Of a stretch of 64,000 nt of DNA, positions 17,644 to 24,527 are shown piece by piece. This stretch comes from Pantoea sp. GTDB lineage: Bacteria > Pseudomonadota > Gammaproteobacteria > Enterobacterales > Enterobacteriaceae. Every line of letters starts with the position of its first letter. Positions within the stretch are counted from its first letter, which is position 1. The notes below the pieces were generated by a model, which was not told the DNA's origin, made no database searches, and saw only the letters and a program-made list of their open reading frames with translations. The stretch spans positions 248,001 through 312,000 of the forward strand of contig NZ_JAPWKD010000019.1 of assembly GCF_028283705.1 (NCBI RefSeq), written 5' to 3'. The translations under genes and the position numbers were made by a program.

Positions 17644-18495
17644 ATGAAGAACACATTGACCGGAACTGCCGTTATCTCGCTTTCATTGATCATTGCCGCA
17701 AGCTGCACCGCAGCCACCACGGATTTACCGATCGCACTGCAGATGTATACGGTGCGTAACAATGGCACGCTGGAACAGCAGTTTGCGCTGGCACAACGTG
17801 CTGGCTTCCATGCTGTTGAACTGGTGAGCGATCAGGGTGTGACGGCCCATGAAATGAAACGTCTGCTCAGCAAATATCATTTGCAGCCCATTGCCGATCA
17901 TGTGCAACTGGACGATCTGGAAAATCATTCCGCCACTATCGTGGCCTTTAACAAAGCCATCGGTAATACCACGCTGGTGATGCCGTGGATCAAACCTGAC
18001 GTTCGACCGGACAGTAAGCAGAGCTGGCAACAGATGGGGCAACGCTTAGATGCCATTGGCAAAAAGTTAAAAGCCCAGGGCATGACCCTCGCTTACCATA
18101 ACCATAATTTTGAAATGAAGAAGTACGACGGTCAGACCGCGCTGGATATCCTGATGTCTTCCAGCAACCCAGAGCATCTTAAGCTTGAACTGGATGCAGC
18201 ATGGGCTTCGCGAGGCGGCCAGGATCCGGCAGTGATACTGCAACGCTATAAAGGTCGGGTGTTTGCGATCCATGCAAAAGATAACGCGCCCATCGGTATT
18301 CGCGACGATCAGATGAATTTCGCGCCAGCGGGCGAAGGGTTGCTGGCCTGGAACGAGATCATGCCAGCAGCGAAAGCCGCAGGCGTGCAATGGTATATCG
18401 TCGAGCACGATAAACCTGGCAACGAAGCGGAAGCTATCATTACCGAATCAAATAAATTCCTTCAGCAACAACTCAGCCCTGCGGGCGTGAAATAA
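17644..18495 (+). CDS. Exported sugar phosphate isomerase/epimerase-like protein (TIM barrel)
   Basis: A 283-residue protein with an N-terminal export signal (Lys near the start, hydrophobic run AVISLSLIIAASCTAA) followed by a complete AP-endonuclease-2/xylose-isomerase-like TIM barrel. Seen: LPIALQMYTVRNNGTLEQQF (strand 1), PIADHVQLDD, MTLAYHNHNFEM (metal/active-site His, Glu), LKLELDAAWASRGGQDP (Asp) and VFAIHAKDNAP. The signal has a Cys at position 21 that could be lipidated, though the box (AAS-C) is poor; cleavage by signal peptidase I after CTAA is the alternative. Most relatives are cytoplasmic; exported ones often occur with Gfo/Idh enzymes acting on keto-sugars. Twin LacI-type operators overlap its promoter, placing it in one regulon with the 19550-23023 operon. 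Confidence 0.82.
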   Translation: MKNTLTGTAVISLSLIIAASCTAATTDLPIALQMYTVRNNGTLEQQFALAQRAGFHAVELVSDQGVTAHEMKRLLSKYHLQPIADHVQLDDLENHSATIVAFNKAIGNTTLVMPWIKPDVRPDSKQSWQQMGQRLDAIGKKLKAQGMTLAYHNHNFEMKKYDGQTALDILMSSSNPEHLKLELDAAWASRGGQDPAVILQRYKGRVFAIHAKDNAPIGIRDDQMNFAPAGEGLLAWNEIMPAAKAAGVQWYIVEHDKPGNEAEAIITESNKFLQQQLSPAGVK

Positions 18496-19476
18496 TCAAC
18501 TCGATGCGCGGTGCAGGAATTCCCAGTCAAGAATGATTTTCTCCGCCGCGCTACCGGGTTCATCAATACGCCGCAGCAGCAGACGCACTGCCTGCCGGCC
18601 AATTTCCCGTGACGGTTGCAGGACCGTGCTTAATTTCGGGTAAGTCATCTCACTTAATTCCGTGCCATCGAAACCAATAACGGCGATATCGTCAGGCACC
18701 GTCAACCCGGCATCCTGGATGGCCCGCAATGCCCCGGCTGCCAGCGTATCGGAAACGGCGAACACCGCATCAGGGCGTTCGCCCTGGCTCAGCAATGCCT
18801 GCATGGCGTTTCTGCCCGCTTCATAACTGAGATCGGCGGCATATACCACCGACTGCCAGGCGCTACCCGCATCCGTCAGCGCCTGGCGATAGCCCTCTTC
18901 CCGCAGCCGGGCATATTTGTAGCTTAAATCATGGTTGATCATCGCAACGCGTTGGCATTTCCGCTGCAAAAACTGTTGCACGACATAGACAGAAGCATCG
19001 CGATCATGGATACCCACGGTGGAGACCGCAGAGGCGTCATCATACTCAGCACACTGAACCCAGGGCGCATCGCCGATTAGCGTGGTCAGCTCGGTCAGGC
19101 TGGCAAGCGCATCCATGGTGATCACGCCATCAACCATCTTGCCGGAGAGCAGCTGCAAACTGGAACGGGAACGTTCCACATCGGAACCGGAGTTGCACAG
19201 CAGGATGCGATAACCATTTTTTTCGGCTTCGGCTTCGATGCCTTTAACGACATCCGCACAAAATGGGTTGGCGATATTGGACACCATGACCAGCAGCATA
19301 CTGCTCCGGGCGGTGCGCAGCTGTCTGGCAAGTAAATTTGGCTGGTAATTGCTCTGCTCAATCGCCTCAAGGACTTTGATCCGGTTGCGCTCTTTCACGC
19401 TGCCCTGATTATTCAAAACCCGTGATACGGTTGCCACTGAAACGCCGGCCAGGCGAGCAATTTTCTGAATCGACAT
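18496..19476 (-). CDS. LacI-family transcriptional repressor
   Basis: A 326-residue regulator: N-terminal LacI helix-turn-helix with hinge (MSIQKIARLAGVSVATVSRVLNNQGSVKERNR is the family pattern) and a periplasmic-binding-like sensor domain (from about residue 60; NIANPFCADVVKGIEAEAEK, VGIHDRDASVYVVQQFL, DDIAVIGFDGTELSEMTYPKLSTV). The ATG at 19476 starts the canonical HTH; an upstream start at 19503 would add nine unusual residues. Its stop abuts the stop of the 17644 gene with no gap. It lies between two promoters that carry identical twin palindromes, which it most likely binds. The inducer would be a sugar or derivative handled by the flanking isomerases and dehydrogenase. Confidence 0.9.
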   Translation of the reverse strand: MSIQKIARLAGVSVATVSRVLNNQGSVKERNRIKVLEAIEQSNYQPNLLARQLRTARSSMLLVMVSNIANPFCADVVKGIEAEAEKNGYRILLCNSGSDVERSRSSLQLLSGKMVDGVITMDALASLTELTTLIGDAPWVQCAEYDDASAVSTVGIHDRDASVYVVQQFLQRKCQRVAMINHDLSYKYARLREEGYRQALTDAGSAWQSVVYAADLSYEAGRNAMQALLSQGERPDAVFAVSDTLAAGALRAIQDAGLTVPDDIAVIGFDGTELSEMTYPKLSTVLQPSREIGRQAVRLLLRRIDEPGSAAEKIILDWEFLHRASS

Positions 19477-19549
19477 GACGCCCACATATTCGTTAAAACA
19501 CAATTAATCGCAGGATATCATACAACTGGCCGGCTCAATCATGCCTGAT

Positions 19550-20692
19550 TTATAGCGGCGCGACTTTCACCCAACGTTGTTCGCGATGGCTTTGAATCAT
19601 GGCTTCAATCACCAGCATGATCTGTGCCCCTTCGCGGAAAGTGGCATAGCTGTCTCCCCCGGACGATCCATTGCGCACCGCGCCATAAAATCGACTGAGC
19701 ATATTTCTGAACGCATCCGGCCAGCCTTCAATATGCCCGCCCGGGAAGTGGGCACTGGCAGCCACATCACGGCTCATCAGCGACGGGTCGTCACTCAACA
19801 TCGCGTTGGGTTTGGCCCGGTATCCCAGCCACAACTGTTGTGGCACTTCCTGATCCCAGGCCACCGAGTGATCACTGCCGTTCAGTTCAAAATACAAGCG
19901 GTTTTTACGACCGGCACTCACCTGCGATACCGTCAGACTGCCACGGCTGCCATCGGCAAAACGCAACAGCACATTGGCATAGTCTTCGGTATCAATCGGC
20001 TTTTCATCGTACTCCGCCGTTCCGCTTGCGCCAAAAGTCGCCTGCTGCTGCCGTGGAGCATGACGAACCGGCCAGACGATGGCGAAGTCGGCCATCACTT
20101 CCGTAATCAGCTGCCCGGTCACAAACTGCACCGTATCACACCAGTGTGAGCCGATGTCGGCTACCGCGCGGGAAATTCCGCCAATTTTAGCATCGGTGCG
20201 CCAGTTAAAATCTGTCTGCTGCACCATCCAGTCCTGGAGATAGCTGCCATGGGTGGCAAACACCCGTCCGGTGCTGCCAGAGCGGACTAAACTGGCCGCT
20301 TGTTGTACCATGGCGAACTGTCGGTAAACGAAGCTGACGCCATTGATCACGCCTTTCTCGTTTGCCAGAGCGAGCAGCTCCCGCGCTTCAACGCTGGTCA
20401 TACACAGTGGTTTTTCAGAAAAGATATGTTTCCCGGCCAGCATTACCTGGCGGTTAATGCTGGCATGCAGATGGTTCGGGGTGCAGTTATGAACTACCTG
20501 CAATCCCGGGTGTTCCAACAATTTAGCCACATCGGCATAGGCAAAAGGGATGTTCAGTTGCTGTGCTTTTTTCTGTGCCTCTTCCAGAGAAGCATCACAA
20601 ATCGCCACAACGTCCACATCGCCAAGCCGACGGATGGCTTCCAGGTGCGCGGGCCCAATAAAACCGGCCCCGATAATGGCGGCTTTAATCAT
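19550..20692 (-). CDS. Gfo/Idh/MocA-family NAD(P)-dependent sugar dehydrogenase
   Basis: A 380-residue two-domain oxidoreductase. The N-terminal Rossmann fold starts IKAAIIGAGFIGPAHLEAIRRLG. Also seen: VVHNCTPNHLHASINRQVMLAGKHIFSEKPLC (the EKP motif, Lys near residue 95) and, in the C-terminal alpha/beta domain, DFNWRTDAKIGGISRAVADIGSHWCDTVQF with the DxGxHxxD active-site pattern. The start at 20692 overlaps the stop of the TIM-barrel gene by 8 bp and has GGGAG upstream; longer frames lack a site. The family oxidises or reduces a ring hydroxyl of sugars, inositols or glycosides. Paired with a TIM-barrel protein and an MFS transporter it probably acts on a keto-sugar; the substrate is unknown. 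Confidence 0.87.
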   Translation of the reverse strand: MIKAAIIGAGFIGPAHLEAIRRLGDVDVVAICDASLEEAQKKAQQLNIPFAYADVAKLLEHPGLQVVHNCTPNHLHASINRQVMLAGKHIFSEKPLCMTSVEARELLALANEKGVINGVSFVYRQFAMVQQAASLVRSGSTGRVFATHGSYLQDWMVQQTDFNWRTDAKIGGISRAVADIGSHWCDTVQFVTGQLITEVMADFAIVWPVRHAPRQQQATFGASGTAEYDEKPIDTEDYANVLLRFADGSRGSLTVSQVSAGRKNRLYFELNGSDHSVAWDQEVPQQLWLGYRAKPNAMLSDDPSLMSRDVAASAHFPGGHIEGWPDAFRNMLSRFYGAVRNGSSGGDSYATFREGAQIMLVIEAMIQSHREQRWVKVAPL

Positions 20693-21758
20693 GTGTGGCA
20701 TCTCCCGCCATTCCCAGCATGGCTTTAATTTCTGCCCGATCCGAGGCAGTCTCAGCAAAATCATCAAAGGCGCGGTCCGCCACCGGGATGATGTTACGTT
20801 TAATAAACTCAGCCCCTTCTCTGGCACCGGTTTCGCTATCTTTCAGGCAACACTCCCATTCCAGCACCGCCCAGCCTGCATAATCGTATTGCGCCAGTTT
20901 GCTGAAAATCCCGGCAAAATTGATTTGCCCGTCACCCGGTGAACGGAACCGTCCGGCTCTTTCCAGCCACGGTTGATAACCACCATAGACACCACTTCGG
21001 GCTGAGGGAGTAAACTCGGCGTCCTTAACGTGGAAGGCACGAATATGTTGATGATAAATATCGATAAAGCCAAGATAATCCATATGTTGCAGCAGCATAT
21101 GGCTGGGATCATAAAGGATATGGCAGCGCGGATGATTGTTCACCGCATCGAGGAAACGTTCGAAGCTGACGCCATCATGTAAATCTTCGGAGGGATGCAA
21201 TTCGTAGCACAGGTCTACGCCCTGTTCGTCAAACACATTGAGGATCGGCTGCCAGCGACGCGCCAGTTCCGTAAAAGCCTCGTCAATCAACGCAGCTTTC
21301 CTGGGAGGCCACGGATAAAAATAGGGCCATGCCAGCGAACCCGAGAAGGTAGCATGCGCATGTAATCCCAGCTTCGCTGACGCGACGGCGGCGCGTTTAA
21401 CCTGAGCCATCGCCCATTGCTGGCGTGCGCTATCGTTTTGACGCAGTTCCACCGGACCAAAATCACTGAATGCCTGCTGATACGCCGGATGCACCGCAAC
21501 TAACTGCCCTTCAAGATGCGTTGACAGCTCGCTAATCACCAAACCATGCTGCGCCAGGATACCCTTCACCTCATCACAATAAACCTGGCTTTCTGCGGCT
21601 GTGGCTAAATCAAAGATTGCCGGGTGGTTACAGGGAATCTGCACTGCCCTGAAACCCAGGCTGGCGGCCCATTCCGCCAGACCCTGCAGGGAGTTAAAAG
21701 GTGGCTGGTCTCTTATAAACTGGGAAAGGAATACGCCAGGCCCTTTTAATGTTTTCAT
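20685..21758 (-). CDS. Sugar phosphate isomerase/epimerase-like TIM-barrel protein (paralogue of 28761-29813)
   Basis: A 357-residue cytoplasmic TIM barrel of the AP-endonuclease-2 type. Metal-binding residues typical of the family are visible: Glu in DLCYELHPSEDLHDG (about 175), Asp/His in ILYDPSHMLLQ (about 208), His/Asp in RAFHVKDAEF (about 235) and Glu in WAVLEWECCLKD (about 295). GAGAGGTG precedes the start. By eye it is well over half identical to the 28761-29813 protein along its length, including the MKT(L/I)KGPGVFL start and the GRFRSPGDGQ segment. Relatives include inosose isomerases and the keto-glycoside epimerase YcjR. It is operonic with the Gfo/Idh gene (overlap) and the MFS gene (14 bp). 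Confidence 0.85.
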   Translation of the reverse strand: MKTLKGPGVFLSQFIRDQPPFNSLQGLAEWAASLGFRAVQIPCNHPAIFDLATAAESQVYCDEVKGILAQHGLVISELSTHLEGQLVAVHPAYQQAFSDFGPVELRQNDSARQQWAMAQVKRAAVASAKLGLHAHATFSGSLAWPYFYPWPPRKAALIDEAFTELARRWQPILNVFDEQGVDLCYELHPSEDLHDGVSFERFLDAVNNHPRCHILYDPSHMLLQHMDYLGFIDIYHQHIRAFHVKDAEFTPSARSGVYGGYQPWLERAGRFRSPGDGQINFAGIFSKLAQYDYAGWAVLEWECCLKDSETGAREGAEFIKRNIIPVADRAFDDFAETASDRAEIKAMLGMAGDATHD

Positions 21759-21772
21759 CATCACCTCTCAGG

Positions 21773-23023
21773 TTATTTAGCCACTTCAGCATCTTTATAG
21801 TGGAAGGAAAGCAGGAAAATGATGGCAATCACCGCGGCGGCAATCGCCGGGATCCACCAGAATGTTGGCCAATTCGCCACCACGTCACCACTGCCCTGAT
21901 TGATCAGGCGGTTATACAACGCACCGGAGATCTGCGAGCCCAGTAACATGCCGACGCCATAAGTGAACATCACGATCAGGCTCTGCGCCTGGCCTTTCAC
22001 TTTGTCGCCAGCCACACGGTCGGTGTAGATAAAGCCAATCACGAAGAAGAAGTCGTAACACACACCATGCAGCAGGATGCCGAGGTACAGCACCCAGCGC
22101 AGTTCTTCATTGACGCCGAAGGCAAACAAGGCATAACGCACAAACCAGGCGAACATCCCCACCAGCAGCATGACTTTGACACCGAGGCGGCGGAACAGCA
22201 GCGGGATAACCAGCATGAAGAAGATTTCTGACATCTGACCGAACGACATCGCCGTACTGACATTGCTGATGCCAAGATCCGCCAGGAAGGACGCAGTGTA
22301 GGCATAGTAGGTCCCGAGAGGAACCGATATCAGCGTGGCGCAGATGGCAAAGATCAGGAAGTGGCTTTTTTTGAGCAAGGCAAAAGCGTCGGCACACAAC
22401 AGGTCGCGCAAGGCCAGCGGCTGGCCTTTCGCCGGAGCCGGTGTATGCGGCAACGTCAGGCTATACAGCGCCAGTAACAGTGAACAAATCGCCGCCAGAT
22501 TAAAAATGGCCGCGCTGGCCGCAATGCCCGTTACCCCGATGCAGATACCCGCCACAATCCAGCCAATGGTGCCGAATACGCGCACCACGGGAAAACTTTT
22601 CTCACTGTTCGCCAGGTTATGGAAGGCGATGTTATTAGCCACCGCCAGGGTCGGCATAAAACACAGCGTATACACGAACAACAATGAGATCAGTTGTCCC
22701 CCGCTCTGGTTTTCCAGCGCCTGCGGCACAAACCACAGGATGACCGCCCCCAGCAGATTCAGTACCGCCATCACTTTCTGCGACGCAAAGAAGCGGTCAA
22801 CCAGCATCCCGAGCACGAAGGGTGACAGGATGGAGGCAACGGGTTGTGCAGAGAACGCATCACCGATTAACGCCGCCATATTGTGCTGGGTCATCACCAG
22901 CCCGAGCGTCACGGACCAGGTACCCCAGATGAAAAACTGAAGAAACATCATCAGCGCGAGGCGAGGAACTAATGCCCTGTGCTGTGTTGCGCCTGCAACA
23001 GAACCTGCGATTGATGAAACCAT
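21773..23023 (-). CDS. MFS transporter, NupG/nucleoside:H+ symporter-like
   Basis: A 416-residue, 12-helix major facilitator of the NHS (NupG, XapB, YegT) type. Seen: LALMMFLQFFIWGTWSVTLG in helix 1, PFVLGMLVDRFFASQKVMAVLNLLGAV in the 2-3 loop region, and RVFGTIGWIVAGICIGV in helix 5. Members move nucleosides, but several sit in sugar clusters and appear to carry glycosides. The ATG at 23023 has GAGG six bases upstream; an upstream frame to 23110 runs through the operators and is rejected. It is the first gene of the operon, so the twin palindromes at 23038-23080, immediately before its start, control transporter, isomerase and dehydrogenase together. Confidence 0.86.
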   Translation of the reverse strand: MVSSIAGSVAGATQHRALVPRLALMMFLQFFIWGTWSVTLGLVMTQHNMAALIGDAFSAQPVASILSPFVLGMLVDRFFASQKVMAVLNLLGAVILWFVPQALENQSGGQLISLLFVYTLCFMPTLAVANNIAFHNLANSEKSFPVVRVFGTIGWIVAGICIGVTGIAASAAIFNLAAICSLLLALYSLTLPHTPAPAKGQPLALRDLLCADAFALLKKSHFLIFAICATLISVPLGTYYAYTASFLADLGISNVSTAMSFGQMSEIFFMLVIPLLFRRLGVKVMLLVGMFAWFVRYALFAFGVNEELRWVLYLGILLHGVCYDFFFVIGFIYTDRVAGDKVKGQAQSLIVMFTYGVGMLLGSQISGALYNRLINQGSGDVVANWPTFWWIPAIAAAVIAIIFLLSFHYKDAEVAK

Positions 23024-23037
23024 GGTAGCCTCATAAA

Positions 23038-23080
23038 GTAATCGATTACAAAAGTCAGTTTGCAAAATGTAATCGATTAC
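23038..23080. promoter_or_regulatory. Twin LacI-type operators (GTAATCGATTAC) upstream of the MFS/isomerase/dehydrogenase operon
   Basis: Perfect GTAATCGATTAC palindromes at 23038-23049 and 23069-23080, 31 bp centre to centre, sit just upstream of the 23023 start codon. With 17575-17618 this makes four perfect copies in about 5.5 kb. About three helical turns between centres in both pairs would let two repressor dimers bind the same face. The adjacent gene at 23151 is a different LacI-type protein, so the ligand could be either regulator. Confidence 0.8.
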
Positions 23081-23150
23081 TTTTCTACTTATCAGGATTT
23101 TTCGGCCCAATTGCGAGATGCATCACAAAGAGATTTTGTCGCGGGTCAGG

Positions 23151-24158
23151 CTACACATTCCACGGCGTGACCACATTGACTTTTGAGAAGGCAAAATTTT
23201 GCTCGCTGGCTGGCAGGAAACCATGAAAAATCAATAATGTCTGGAACACCAGTCGGGCATCCTGCCTGAGATCATGCTGGATGACCGCATGAAGCTGACC
23301 CTGCAACAGCAATTCCCGGTTTTCCTCATCCACATCATGACCAATGTAGATTTCAATCGGACGATTCGCGCTCTGAAAAGCGCGTAATATGGCGGCGTTA
23401 CCCCCTCCTACGCAATAAACAGCGCGCAGATGAGGATGTTCAGCGAGCGCCTGAGACACCACCGCAAAAGTTGGCTCATCAACGCCATAGCCTTCACTGA
23501 TGCGTATCGGGTTAATTTCCGGCGCCATCGCTTTCAGCCCCTGACAAAAACCATTAACCCGTTCTTCTTCTCCCAGGAAATTCTGGCTGCTTAATACAAC
23601 ACCGACATCAAAAGCTTCCTGTTTTACCCACTGGGACATTAAATAAGCCGCAGTCTTACCTGCGGAAATATTATCCATACCTACGTAGCAGAGACGTTTA
23701 CTTTCCGGTACATCGGTTACCATGGTAACAACAGGCACACGATGTTTTTGTAATTCCTCAATAGTACGGGAAATGACCTTATTATTTTCTGCTTTTAATA
23801 TGATGCCATAACTGTCATTCGCACAGCGCAGCATCAGTTTTTTCATTTCATTGGTACTGATGGTTTCAAAACAATGAAAGCGTAACTTTAATTGAAACGG
23901 CGCGAAGCGACTCATTTCATCAATCAGTGCATCACATACCAGACGGCTAAAGCGTTCAGGTGTATGCAGAATGACATCAAAAGGGATGGTTCTGCCTGCC
24001 GCCAGACTGGTGCGTTCCTGCACTTCCAGATCTCTAATTGCCTGTTTTATACGGCGGTCTGTTTGCGCATGGACTGCGCCACGCTGGTGAAGTGCACGAT
24101 CGACGGTCGCTTTGCTCACACCCGCCTGAGCAGCAATTTGTTTGATGGTAAACTTCAT
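23151..24158 (-). CDS. LacI-family transcriptional regulator (atypical HTH)
   Basis: A 335-residue regulator with an N-terminal HTH (FTIKQIAAQAGVSKATVDRALH) that has VDRAL where most LacI proteins have VSRVL, a variant seen in regulators of sugar-alcohol and inositol genes. The sensor domain resembles the ribose/inositol-binding group (VTDVPESKRLCYVGMDNISAGKTAAYL, EIYIGHDVDEENRELL), which suggests a small sugar or cyclitol ligand. It lies 70 bp beyond the twin palindromes of the MFS operon and in the same orientation, and its upstream region (24159-24527) is shared with gcd. Whether it governs the sugar operon, gcd or the distant inositol genes cannot be told. Confidence 0.85.
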   Translation of the reverse strand: MKFTIKQIAAQAGVSKATVDRALHQRGAVHAQTDRRIKQAIRDLEVQERTSLAAGRTIPFDVILHTPERFSRLVCDALIDEMSRFAPFQLKLRFHCFETISTNEMKKLMLRCANDSYGIILKAENNKVISRTIEELQKHRVPVVTMVTDVPESKRLCYVGMDNISAGKTAAYLMSQWVKQEAFDVGVVLSSQNFLGEEERVNGFCQGLKAMAPEINPIRISEGYGVDEPTFAVVSQALAEHPHLRAVYCVGGGNAAILRAFQSANRPIEIYIGHDVDEENRELLLQGQLHAVIQHDLRQDARLVFQTLLIFHGFLPASEQNFAFSKVNVVTPWNV

Positions 24159-24478
24159 TTTGAGGTTTTTTTGAGGTCTTTAAGTTCTTTTGTTACCTAA
24201 ATGTACATGATATTGTCTTGCCGTGTTACTTAATTTAATAAATTTTTATTAAGACGAAAACGATGACTTAAGTTGTAGTCAGCGAACAACCTTGTTTGCT
24301 GCCTTTAAGATCAGGGTTAAAGCCATGTATAAATTACATCTCTGATATCCAACCTTAGCAAGGCAACAATCAATTTTATTTATTTCGCAGAAACTCCGTT
24401 GCCTTTGACAACAGGAGCGCGCCGCTGCGTCTTTAAAATATAGCAGGGAGCAATATAAACATTAACCATAATTCTCAT

Positions 24479-24499
24479 CACATCCTTATTAAGGATGTG
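24479..24499 (+). promoter_or_regulatory. Leader hairpin upstream of gcd
   Basis: CACATCCTT (24479-24487) and AAGGATGTG (24491-24499) form a perfect 9-bp stem with loop ATT, 28 bp before the gcd start. It is in the presumed 5' untranslated leader and overlaps an unused in-frame ATG at 24495. It could be an operator or an mRNA structure affecting translation. The remaining 24159-24478 stretch is AT-rich with no other feature I can name. Confidence 0.4.
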
Positions 24500-24527
24500 T
24501 ATTTTAAACGCAAGGGTATTTTTAAAC

